Of a stretch of 64,000 nucleotides of DNA, positions 18,045 to 26,668 are shown piece by piece. Each line of letters starts with the position of its first letter. Position 1 is the stretch's first letter. Origin of the DNA: Carpediemonas membranifera (taxonomy: Eukaryota; Fornicata); NCBI GenBank assembly GCA_019828565.1, contig JAHDYR010000012.1, positions 310,001 through 374,000 of the forward strand, written 5' to 3'. Both the position numbers and the translations under genes were made by a program. The notes beneath the pieces are model-generated. The model was not told the origin of the DNA. It did not search any database and saw only the letters and a list, made by a program, of their open reading frames with translations.

Positions 18045-19016
18045 ATGCTTAATCTCTTTACACCCGACGAGACGGCGGTCCTTCCACAAGTCCATGACAG
18101 AGTGGTTGGCGACATACGAGCCAAGTTCCTGCTCTTGCTGGGGACGTTCGCCTTTATCTTTGGCCCGCTGGGCAAGGAGCCGGCCAAGCTTCCGCCGTAC
18201 GAGATCCATATCCGCGAGAGTGCCGTCCCTGTGAGGACCGTTCGACGCCTTCGCAGTGCTGCCCACACTGCTGCAGCAGCGTTCTACATCACGCAGATGA
18301 TTACTGCTGGGATCCTCGCGACAGTCACAACGGACGAAGGATGGCTGAGCCCTATCCTCATGGTCCCGAAACCCAGTGCGGACCCGCCTTACAGACTCTG
18401 CATCGACTTCAGAGAGCTCAATGAGGCGACAACGGCTGAATGGCATCGCATGCCCAGTCCTGATGAACTGTTCGAGCAAGTCCGAGGGGCGACCCACTTT
18501 GCGAAGTTCGACCTGACATCTGGGTTCTTTCAGCTCTCCTTGGCTGACTCCTCCCGAAAGTATACGGCATTTAGCCACCAAGGTCAGACCCTCCAGTTCA
18601 CACGGCTGCCGTTTGGGGTTACCAATGGCCCCATGGTCTTTCAGGCCCGCATGGGGACCCTTCTGAAGCCCATTCCACACTGCTTGGTCTTCGTGGACGA
18701 CATTCTACTCTACGCTTCGTCTGAAGAAGAGTTGCTCGGCCAGGTCGAGTCGCTGTTTGCCGCCCTCGCGGAAGCCAACATTAGGCTGTCACCCACCAAG
18801 TCTATCATCGGGGCCTCGGAAGTGGAATACCTAGGCTTTATTGTCTCAGGGAGTGGGGTCCGCATCGACCCGAAGCGCCTACAAGGCATCACCGACCTTC
18901 CCGTGCCGCAGTCCTCCAAGGACGCGAAGCATGTCGTGGGTGTCTTTTCCTTTATTCGCCAGTTCATTCCCAACTTCGTTGAGAAGGCGCGTCCCCCTAC
19001 AGGACCTCGCGTCTAA
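18045..19016 (+). pseudogene. Element B reverse transcriptase frame
   Basis: This 324-codon frame carries the Ty3-type RT: RLCIDFRELNEAT, then FAKFDLTSGFFQL, RLPFGVTNGP, and the active site LVFVDDILLYAS (VDD). It ends with the connection segment FIPNFVEKARP. The frame breaks at the C5 run 18993-18997; reading four Cs would run directly into the RNase H frame. It does not begin at a natural start, since sense sequence extends some bases upstream of the ATG. Confidence 0.85.
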
Positions 19017-20802
19017 GAAGCACGTCTCCAGCGATGACGCCTCTAATTCATTGTCGATCCTCAAGGCCGCAGCGGCCAACGCAGTTGAGCTCGCTCACTT
19101 TCAGCCCGACAAGCCCGTCCACGTGTATACCGACGCATCTAACGTGGGCATCGGCGCCTCAATTATCCAGGATAAGGGGCCGATCGCCTTTTACAGCAAG
19201 AAGCTCTCTGATACGGAGGCCCGATGGACCACCGTCGAGCAGGAGATGTTCGCCATCGTGTCCACGCTGTCGCGCTTTCGCTCAATCCTTGCGGGCTCGA
19301 ACATCATACTACATACCGACAGTCGCAACCTCACATTCATGGCCCGGTCCGAGACCCCAAAGGTCGCCCGCTGGGCACTGGAGGTTGCCCAGTACAGCAT
19401 CACGGAGCTCGTACATGTCGACGGGTGCGCTAACACAGCGGCCGATGGCCTTTCGCGCGTGCCGACCCTACTAATGGAGTCCCTTCCCGAGCAGCTCAAG
19501 AAAGAGCGCTTCCTCTTCGTCCATAACAGACACCACGCGGGTGTCGAGACGACGCTCCGCCTTCTAGATGTCGCTGAACTTTCTTGGCCCGGGGCCAGGG
19601 AGGACGTCTCACGTTACGTCACGAATTGCGTCACCTGCGCTAAGCAGACCAACAGAACGAACGTGCAGTTCACGCCAGGCATGATCCAGACAGCACCGCC
19701 GCTCTGTGTCGTCCACATGGACCTCATAGGCCCTATCGACCCGGCCGACCAAGGCTTCAAATACATCCTCAAATGCATCGATGTTGGCACTCGCCTCACG
19801 CGAATCATACCCCTGCGCACTAAGGAGCCGCGAGAAATTATTGACCAGGTCAAAGACGTCATCATCTCCAGACTTGCATGCCCAGACATTATTCAAACCG
19901 ATTCAGGATCGGAGTTCTGCAACCACGAGTTCTCTAAGTTCTGCTCACAGTATGGTATCGTACACCATAACACTACTCCTCTTCGACACGAAGCAAACGG
20001 ACTTGTTGAGCGCCAGAACCGTGAGATCAACCGGCATCTACGCGTTGGCATCTCTACACTGATCGACGGCAACAATCGTCATACATGGCGCAGCGTCATG
20101 CAACAGACGGAGCTGAACATCAACTCTACGCCTTCGGCTGCTCTCGGTGGCCGTACGCCTCACGAGGCCGCCTTTTCAGCGGCTCTCATCCACCACCAGG
20201 TCAAGAACGGGCCCAGGACTGCCCCAGATACATCGAGCGTCAGCCAAGAGACCATGGACCGTGCCATCCACACCATGGCCGCAATCAAAGCTGCTCAGCT
20301 CACCAGGAAGGGGGTGAAAGACAGGTTCTATCCCACTCTCGCTTCCCAGCTTTCTCCCGGCGACTGGGTCCTCGTGCAGCGCGACGCCCCAGTTCCTCGC
20401 CTCGAGTTCAAGATGCGTGGCCCCTACCGGGTTTGGGCCGCCACCGAAGACCAGGGCTACCTCCTTGAGAACCCTGTCACCGGCAAGACTATCAAGAGGC
20501 ACGCCAGTCGCCTGGCGAAGCTCCAGGAGCGCCTCACGGTCGACGAAGCTCGCAAGTACTTCGTCCAGGACACTCCCCACGGGATCGTCGACCACATTGT
20601 CAAGTGGTTCAAGCGCGCTGACACGGGCATGCCCATGTGCCAGGTGCGTTGGCTCGGCTACGAGGCCGACGAGGACCAAGACGTACCCATCACTGAGCTC
20701 CTCACCAACGATGCGTTTATCCAGTATCGTGACTCAAACGCCCACTTCAACAAGGTCTGCCAGGACTACCTTGTCCAACACGCTAGGCGTTCCCGCCACT
20801 AG
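19000..20802 (+). pseudogene. Element B RNase H-integrase-chromodomain frame
   Basis: It starts in phase just after the C5 run. RNase H shows VHVYTDASNVGIGA and the later ADGLSR. The integrase has an HHCC zinc module (HH...C-x2-C near CVTCAK). The D, D, E catalytic residues lie in VVHMDLIGP, IIQTDSGSEF and HEANGLVERQN. A C-terminal chromodomain-like block (VRWLGYEADEDQD) suggests chromatin-directed insertion, as in chromoviruses. The stop TAG is at 20800-20802, overlapping the purine tract. Confidence 0.88.
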
Positions 20803-20809
20803 GGGGCGA

Positions 20810-20852
20810 TGTGGTAAACTGCACTTGATTGATTTCTCTCACCGAGACTACA
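20810..20852 (+). repeat. 3' LTR of element B, 43 bp
   Basis: It lies directly after the purine tract and 7 bp after the integrase/chromodomain stop codon. It is followed by the ACGAA target duplication. Its TGT...ACA ends match the 5' copy. Confidence 0.8.
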
Positions 20853-20990
20853 ACGAACGACATGAGGCTATCCTGCGAAATCGCACATTAGGCCCCACCG
20901 GGCGCTGAAACCTGCACCAGGCTGCTCTCATCCCTCTGTACCACGCCACAGCCGCACAAACCGCACGTCGTTTAAATCCGCCACCGCCGC

Positions 20991-21527
20991 TCACTTCTTA
21001 AACGGCATGAAGTCGTCCGCGGGCTTCTTGTCGACCTTGAACACCCTACGCGCTTCCTCCTCGTCTATCTCGTCGTACTCGTCGCTGCTCTCGCTCTCGC
21101 TGCCGCTGTCGCCGTCAGTTTCGTTTTCGCTGGACTCCTCCTGTTCCTCCTGGGGCAGGATGATCTGCTCCAGGTCAAGCTTCACGGCGCGCTTGATGGA
21201 CTGCACCTTGCCGCCGACCATGTTCTTCTCCACACGGGACGGGAGCTCGGCGTAGCGGCGGAAGAGCTGGCGGATCTGGCCAGGAGACTTCTGGTACTTG
21301 TTCAGCTTGATGTCAGCAGCCATATGATCGAAATCATAGTTGTATTTCGCGTGGCAGCGCTCCACAAAGCTGACCACGCCGTCGGGAATGTGTCTGGTCT
21401 TGTTTCTGTTGAGTTTGAAGACGGGGACGTCATCATCATCAACGAACTTGCTCCCAGCCTTCTCTGCGACCTTCGCGTAGTAATCAGCCGGCTTCAAGGT
21501 GATGCGCTTGCCCTTAACCTTGCCCAT
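20991..21527 (-). CDS. Nop16-like nucleolar protein, 178 aa
   Basis: The N terminus is basic (MGKVKGKRITLK). A central block, YNYDFDHMAADIKLNKYQ followed by SPGQIRQLFRRYAE, resembles the Nop16 signature in which an 'MA.D..N..Q.T..QI' stretch precedes a basic helix. A long Ser/Glu/Asp-rich tail follows (about residues 128-160), ending in a basic FKVDKKPADDFMPFKK. Nop16 acts in 60S subunit assembly in the nucleolus. The match is short, so another nuclear protein is possible. It lies 134 bp from the retroelement's target duplication. Confidence 0.55.
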   Translation of the reverse strand: MGKVKGKRITLKPADYYAKVAEKAGSKFVDDDDVPVFKLNRNKTRHIPDGVVSFVERCHAKYNYDFDHMAADIKLNKYQKSPGQIRQLFRRYAELPSRVEKNMVGGKVQSIKRAVKLDLEQIILPQEEQEESSENETDGDSGSESESSDEYDEIDEEEARRVFKVDKKPADDFMPFKK

Positions 21528-21736
21528 CGACGTTGACTTTGTATATTCCGCGTACTTTGTGGAAAGCGCATGACACCAAATGAGTCAACCTGCTCCGAGA
21601 GCTCCCCCATATGCATCCCCATCCTCCCACTACCATCCATACATCATGCTACGGCGCGTTAACCGCGACGCAAGGTTACCCCAAACTCCCATGCGACGGC
21701 CATCCAAAACCCGTCCTTTATCATTCCCATCAATCA

Positions 21737-22192
21737 TTAGTTGTCTTGGCTCATGTAGTTCTTGAGCATCGCATCGATGGCGTCCGGCGCGAGGACGGGG
21801 TGGTCCTTCCGATCCCGGCGCTCCTTCTTTTCTTTGGGCGCCTTATCCCTCTTGAGAATGGCAGGTGCAAGCTTCACAGATGCCTTCTTGCCCTTCTGCT
21901 TCTCCACAGCCTTCTTCTTGTCGGCCTTGGGCGTGCGGCTCTTGGGCGTCACTTGCTTCGGCTGCTCCTTCTTCGCAGCAGTAGAGCGCTGATTGGAGCG
22001 TGCGTTTGTGTTCTTCACTTGTTGTACGGGCTTTCTGGGCTCTCTCTTGGGCTGCTCAACGACAGGAGTCGCCAGCTTCACGCTGATGACGCGTTGTTCC
22101 TCTGCAAACGCGACAGGGACAGGCTTCTTTGTAATCTTGCTTTTCTCGGGCGCCACTTTGCGGGAATCCTTCTCGCCTCTGTTCCTGGCCAT
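21737..22192 (-). CDS. Lys/Arg-rich hypothetical protein, 151 aa
   Basis: I do not recognise a family. The protein is very basic and low complexity (runs of KKK, RDRKD, EKKER) with predicted disorder. The short C-terminal stretch is IDAMLKNYMSQDN. That last helix loosely recalls the 'LD..L..YM' tail of ALYREF/FoP mRNA-export proteins, which is too short to rely on. The ATG ending at 22192 is preferred because the upstream 25 codons read less like coding sequence. It is probably a nuclear or RNA-associated protein. Confidence 0.5.
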   Translation of the reverse strand: MARNRGEKDSRKVAPEKSKITKKPVPVAFAEEQRVISVKLATPVVEQPKREPRKPVQQVKNTNARSNQRSTAAKKEQPKQVTPKSRTPKADKKKAVEKQKGKKASVKLAPAILKRDKAPKEKKERRDRKDHPVLAPDAIDAMLKNYMSQDN

Positions 22193-22348
22193 CGGTGGGG
22201 AAATGGCCCGACTCGGGTGAGTCAGATCAGTGGCGCCGATTGAGCGGTAAAGCCGTGCTGAATACACGCGTACACATCACGGTGTGCCGATTTGTCGTTC
22301 CGGGCGGCCGGAATGAATGATTTGACATAAAATGCACCATCAACATCG

Positions 22349-23101
22349 ATGCCTCAAAAGCGAGGAGGAGAGGGGAAATCGACAGTTTACCAGAACCCTG
22401 TGCCTAAAGTTGCCAAGAAACGCACAATTCAGCATGACATTAACGATAGAATCAGGCATCAGGCGGACATTCATGACGAGTTTGAAAGGAGCATCAATGT
22501 CACTGCCTCTCTGGTAGACTCAATCAATGTGGGGCGCAACTCGCTATCTGAATTGCTCCAGGACGTCTCAGCGTTCCAGGCGGTCTTTCCAGAGGTTGAG
22601 CGGCTGTCAGCAGACGTCGGCGACATTTTCCGCCGCCTCCAAGACCTGGAGAAGGGCATGTCCGAGCTTTTCTCCCTCAACAACAGGAACCAGCTCCTCA
22701 GAGGCGAGGTGGACTCCCTCCGGGTCATCCGGGACCGTATTCACCAGGCCGAGCTCGACAGGGCGGCGGGGGATAGCGAGATCGCTGGCCTGGAGCGGCA
22801 GGTGGTGCTTACACAGGAGCGGCTGGCGAGGTTTACGGCAGGAGTGGAGGACCGCAAGCGGAGGGAGAAGGGCGTGTCGGGGCGAGTAACCCTGACCGAC
22901 AGGCTCGAGGTCGCCGCGACAAGGCTGCCTAAGGTGCCCAAGGCTCTCCCGCTGCCAGGCAAGTCGAAGAAGAAGGGGGGCGACGTCGACCTACTGGAGC
23001 TGGCGCCACCCGCCCCAAAGCCGAAGAAGCGGGGGGGCAAGAGCGCGGACGATGAGTTCGCGGCGCTAGAGAGCCTGCTGATAGGGCAGATGAAGAAGTA
23101 A
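22349..23101 (+). CDS. Coiled-coil hypothetical protein, 250 aa
   Basis: A basic N terminus is followed by a helical coiled-coil region (about residues 30-165) rich in Leu heptads. A Lys/Pro-rich low-complexity tail follows, with a final short acidic-amphipathic helix (DDEFAALESLLIGQMKK). No membrane segment is present. The layout is like small complex subunits such as BLOC or tethering factors, but no signature is present. It is transcribed divergently from the basic protein to its left. The stop codon overlaps AGTAAA (23097-23102). Confidence 0.6.
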   Translation: MPQKRGGEGKSTVYQNPVPKVAKKRTIQHDINDRIRHQADIHDEFERSINVTASLVDSINVGRNSLSELLQDVSAFQAVFPEVERLSADVGDIFRRLQDLEKGMSELFSLNNRNQLLRGEVDSLRVIRDRIHQAELDRAAGDSEIAGLERQVVLTQERLARFTAGVEDRKRREKGVSGRVTLTDRLEVAATRLPKVPKALPLPGKSKKKGGDVDLLELAPPAPKPKKRGGKSADDEFAALESLLIGQMKK

Positions 23102-23250
23102 ACGTTAGGCCGGAGTGGCGGTGTCGACCTCATCCCGCGGGACTCGTCCGTCTTTGCATCAAGTTCTCGGTCACAAAGGACAGAATGTCAGAACAACACC
23201 CTAGCAACACAATTATTCCCAGTCATTCTTTCTCCACTCGTATATTTACT

Positions 23251-24948
23251 TCAGAACGCTGATGATTGAGGGGTTGGGTCGACGTCGACGGAAATGATGC
23301 TTTCATGCCGCGTGGGCTCCTTGTGCGCAACCAACTCAGCCGCCCCATCTGAATCACCTGCCACCCTGAACCACTGGCCGGCCGAGTCGCGGAAGAGGGG
23401 ATAGTATTCACTGTCGAAGGCTGTCACCTCAATAGAATATGGATGAACATCTGCCCTCGAATCACAGTAGTGGGTGACGCCCTCGGTCACCCAGAGAATA
23501 TGCCCAGCGTCATAGAAGAACCCCTTGACTCTCTCCGGGAACCGGAGCGGGGTAGGTGTGAGGCAGAGGTCGCGTTCGCCGAACCCAGGCAGCAGTCCCG
23601 CCTGGGCGATAGAACGGGGAACTTCACCAGCGAAGAGCAGCTGGTGGCCGCTGAGGAATACACGGAAGGATCTGTCTTCAGAATTCAAGAGACGGTCGAC
23701 CTTGAAGGGCAGCTCCTCGAACCCTTCCATCATATTCTTGTGCCCGAGCCCCAGCTGGCCATAATTGTTGCTTCCGCTGATAATCTGCCGATCGCCCATG
23801 GTGAGGATGACAGTGTCGTCCTCGTGCATAATGTGATCTGGGACAAAGCCAGACGGCACAGCGACTGGGTGGAAGTGGTGCTCGTTCTCCACCTCAACTG
23901 CGCCGGCATACCAGTTAACTCTGTGGCCGGCCATGACAGTGCCGGCTGGGGTGAATATGAACGTCTGAAAGGTTTTCATCGACACATCAGTCACCATCCT
24001 GTGCTTCTCCCAGGCGAGCAGGCTGGCCTCGAGCTCGGCGACCTTGGGGCAGGTTGGGAAGGTGAGGCGGGTCGGGTCGACGAACTCGGTAAATGATGAT
24101 TCGAACCCCAGCTGACCATAAAAGCTATGCCCCCAGCCCCACAGGCCCTTGGGTGTTCTGGCGATGTGGGTGAACTTTTCGCTGAAGACCTCGAGGGCCC
24201 TGGGCACCCTGGCTCTGGTGAGGACGGGCCAGCTGCTGTAGTCATCATCGTGATAGTAGTCGGAATAGTCGGAGTCGTATGAGGGGTCATCGTCTTCGAC
24301 AGCGTAAAATATGTATAGGCGGCCCATGTACATGCAATGGTGGTAGAGCAGGTCTCGGAAAGAGTACGTATAGCTCTCGCCGTCCTTCTCGGCGACGTTC
24401 AGCGAGAAGAAGAACTTGCGGCAGAGGAACCAGAGGCACTTGGCCTCGGAAGTGAGAGCATCACAGATCATGCGATGTATGTGACTCATACATGGCGCCT
24501 CCTGTTCAGCTTTCTGCAGCACCCTGTCCTCGAGGTCGGGGTTGGCCCCAGCTGTTATCATCACGGCCCACAGCGTGCCCTGGAGCAGGGTGTGTAGGGC
24601 AACCGGGAGCTCCTGTCCGTCTTCCAGCTCGACGTTCATAGACAGCGGGGGGCCGTCTGTGAGGATCGAGCGGGCGCGATCGAGGAGGGCCTGTGCCTTG
24701 GGCTTGAGCGTGGGGATGCCGTTGAGCAGGGCGAGTAGCTCCTCGCGAGTGCTGTCGTCGAAGGAGTCGTCGACTGGCTCAGCGGAGACCCTCTCGGCGG
24801 GCATGATCTTGCCGAAATGTCTGGAGTAGGCGTGTCGGAGCAGCGAGGGGATGTCCCCGGCGATGGAGGCCGTTACGGTGAACGAGGCGCGGAATGCGGA
24901 GATAAGTGCATCTCTCGCATCTATAGGCGAGGAACTTTCGCTGCTCAT
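23251..24948 (-). CDS. RCC1/beta-propeller-like protein, 565 aa
   Basis: Two clear RCC1-type motifs are present: LWGWGHSFYGQLGFES (about residue 268) and IISGSNNYGQLGLGH (about residue 390). More degenerate blades surround them, and the N-terminal about 230 residues are helical. RCC1 propellers serve as GTPase exchange factors or protein-binding platforms; nothing here identifies a partner. An acidic Asp/Tyr stretch (YDSDYSDYYHDDDYSS) is unusual. The minus-strand sequence AGTAAA (23245-23250) follows the stop at once. Confidence 0.7.
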   Translation of the reverse strand: MSSESSSPIDARDALISAFRASFTVTASIAGDIPSLLRHAYSRHFGKIMPAERVSAEPVDDSFDDSTREELLALLNGIPTLKPKAQALLDRARSILTDGPPLSMNVELEDGQELPVALHTLLQGTLWAVMITAGANPDLEDRVLQKAEQEAPCMSHIHRMICDALTSEAKCLWFLCRKFFFSLNVAEKDGESYTYSFRDLLYHHCMYMGRLYIFYAVEDDDPSYDSDYSDYYHDDDYSSWPVLTRARVPRALEVFSEKFTHIARTPKGLWGWGHSFYGQLGFESSFTEFVDPTRLTFPTCPKVAELEASLLAWEKHRMVTDVSMKTFQTFIFTPAGTVMAGHRVNWYAGAVEVENEHHFHPVAVPSGFVPDHIMHEDDTVILTMGDRQIISGSNNYGQLGLGHKNMMEGFEELPFKVDRLLNSEDRSFRVFLSGHQLLFAGEVPRSIAQAGLLPGFGERDLCLTPTPLRFPERVKGFFYDAGHILWVTEGVTHYCDSRADVHPYSIEVTAFDSEYYPLFRDSAGQWFRVAGDSDGAAELVAHKEPTRHESIISVDVDPTPQSSAF

Positions 24949-25011
24949 CGTTTCCAGCGCTCAGTTCTGTGGATGCCAAACTTCTATCTTCTTCTTTACA
25001 TTCCTGCGTCC

Positions 25012-25677
25012 TCACACGTATATGCCGCGCTCAGTGGCCTGGGTCACCGCCTTCAACCGTCCCCTGGCCTCCTCGTCCATCAACTTAGGGTGGCTGAAGA
25101 ACTCGGCCGGCCCCGAGGTCGCCAGCACCGCCTCGAACGGCACCCCGGCCGCGAGGGCCCGTTCGACGAGAGCTGCTGCTAGTCCCGTCCCGATGGTCGC
25201 CGCGGGGGCGGGTGTGCACTCGCCCGTGTCGTTGAGGGTGATGCTGAGTGGCCCCTCGAGCTCTGAGTGCGGGGCAACGGTGTGGTGGTCGTCGAGCACG
25301 GTGACGGTGGCGGGGCGCATCGCGAGGAGGCGGGTGGCCATGATATTGCACTGGTACTGGTCGGGTGCTGTGCCGCGAGCAATGAGGGGCTGGCAAACCA
25401 TGGCAACGGCTCGGCCGCTGATGGTGGCGGCAAGGAGTCTGAAATGCGTCTGTCCGAAGGAGCCAACAGTCTTGGCGCCCTCAAACGATGCTGCCCAGTT
25501 GTGAGCTGTCTTAGAACAGCAAGCAATGAGGTCCTTTCCCTTCACTAAGCCGTCTTCGCCCTTGAAATCGACTTCGGACTGCTTCCGTGTCTCAGTCTCG
25601 AGCTCATCGCCGTTTCCGTTGGCATCGTCCCAGTTCAGACCATCGTGGGGCTCATTGATTCCAAATACATCTTCCAT
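25012..25677 (-). CDS. Hypothetical protein, 221 aa
   Basis: Start chosen at MEDVFGINEP (ATG ending at 25677); the upstream 49 codons look non-coding. The N-terminal about 50 residues are acidic. The rest alternates strands and helices, with a region ISGRAVAMVCQPLIARGTAPDQYQ and later AATIGTGLAAALVERALAAGVPFEAV. This pattern is loosely like proteasome assembly chaperone 1, but I would not name it. TGTAAA on the minus strand (24995-25000) lies just past the stop. Only 63 bp separate the stop from the start of the RCC1-like gene. Confidence 0.55.
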   Translation of the reverse strand: MEDVFGINEPHDGLNWDDANGNGDELETETRKQSEVDFKGEDGLVKGKDLIACCSKTAHNWAASFEGAKTVGSFGQTHFRLLAATISGRAVAMVCQPLIARGTAPDQYQCNIMATRLLAMRPATVTVLDDHHTVAPHSELEGPLSITLNDTGECTPAPAATIGTGLAAALVERALAAGVPFEAVLATSGPAEFFSHPKLMDEEARGRLKAVTQATERGIYV

Positions 25678-25924
25678 TGTGTCGGTTAGAGTTGTAGCGC
25701 CTGTTGACAACGCTTCAATCGATCGACTCCAGCAAGTCAGGTCCCGGCGACCAGGGGCCCAGCGGGCTGGTAGTGCTGCATCGTGTCGTCCCAGGACTGG
25801 CGGGATGCCCGGGCAGGCCCGCACTTGGCCAAGAAAATGATCTCAATCATTCATTCGACTTCAACGACTCAGACAAGCACTTGAGCGTCGCATCGATCAG
25901 AGAGTGCTTGTGAGCTGGACACAG

Positions 25925-26608
25925 CTACTGTAGCAGCCCTTGGTTCACGCAAACCTGCCAGCCAGAGTCTGATGCCTCATCCCCAAGAGTGAGTCCCTCG
26001 AAAGTGGCGATGGTGTTCATGGCGGCGTTGGCTTCAGTGCACAGCTTGGACAAACTTTAGCACGAGGCCAGGGTGTTCTGCAGGTCGAACAGTGTCAGGT
26101 TGAGTTCAGAAATGATCGCGTTGACATCGAAGACAACCCGGTCGACCCTGAACTTGCCATTGGTCAGGATAGCCGTGGTGGTTGGGTCGGCGATGGTGGC
26201 AGTGGAGATACTCAACACTACGCGTGATTACATGTCCGCGCCGATCGTGCCAACTGAGAGCGTCTGGTCACACGGTTCATCGATCTCTCGCAGACGCAGT
26301 TTCTCCTCCCAAATACACAGATACACGCTCAATACCTGATCTACCTCCTCCCAGATCTCGCCGACCACCCCCTCGTCGAGATCAACGCGTCAACTGTTCT
26401 GTCGACTTCTTTGACTATCTCAACTCCAACATCATGCCACGTCCCCGGTCTGCTTTTCATCTCTATTGCTGATGAGGGCGACCCGATGAAGCTGACAGAC
26501 CGACCAGTCGGGGAAGTCGATAACCTCATTGGTTAATGCTATGCAATTTAGACGGTCGGCCGGGTCGACCCGCCGAGCATACTCTTCTTGGCAACCTCGC
26601 GGTTCCAT
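25925..26608 (-). pseudogene. Broken gene of unknown family
   Basis: Coding-like sequence of about 228 codons can be followed on the minus strand. It begins at an ATG ending at 26608 (MEPRGCQEEYARR) and ends TAG at 25925. It is interrupted by frame changes at C4 (26443-26446) and C5 (26368-26372) runs and by in-frame TAA codons at 26228-26230 and 26058-26060. Pieces such as VGEIWEEVDQVLSVYL and NAIISELNLTLFDLQNTL look like an amphipathic, real protein. No family is recognised. Base composition is less GC-rich than in neighbours. It could be a decayed paralogue or a gene damaged by assembly errors, though two stops argue for decay. Confidence 0.5.
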
Positions 26609-26668
26609 AGTAAGAAGCGGCAAGGGCTGGCCAACACATGGCAGTCAATAATTTACGTATACATGTAT

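Larger units (their letters stand above)
12335..18234 (+). pseudogene. Element B gag-protease frame, split by element A
   Basis: The first ATG after the LTR is at 12335. The frame runs to 12585, is interrupted by element A, and resumes at 16614 in the same phase once one CTTA is discounted. After the insertion the frame shows a helical Gag region, then a Cys/His knuckle of the form C-x2-H-x4-H-x4-C (CDWHFTRGHSNADC). An aspartic protease follows with a DTG triad (VADMDTGGKQLP) and a downstream LLGKSLL. From about 17,960 the reading stops making family sense, and RT continues in another frame. This is either a natural Gag-Pro/Pol shift, a mutation or a sequencing error. Confidence 0.8.
12267..20857 (+). 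mobile_element. Ty3/gypsy chromodomain LTR retrotransposon B, interrupted by element A
   Basis: Bounded by 43-bp LTRs (12272-12314 and 20810-20852) and a 5-bp target duplication ACGAA (12267-12271 and 20853-20857). The internal order is Gag, zinc knuckle, protease, RT, RNase H, integrase and chromodomain, typical of Ty3 chromoviruses. A purine tract (AGGGGGCGA, 20801-20809) abuts the 3' LTR. Element A sits inside the gag reading frame; removing it and one CTTA copy restores that frame. Two further frame changes exist, one near 17,960-18,030 and one at a C5 run at 18993-18997. The two LTRs differ at 2 of 43 positions. This copy cannot express a full polyprotein. Confidence 0.9.

Noticed and set aside
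20801-20852. A longer 3' LTR for element B
   Set aside because: Similarity to the 5' side ends at 43 bp, exactly where the ACGAA target duplication starts, so a longer LTR is not supported.
25012-25677. Proteasome assembly chaperone 1 identity
   Set aside because: Only a loose pattern resemblance; key family motifs could not be placed.
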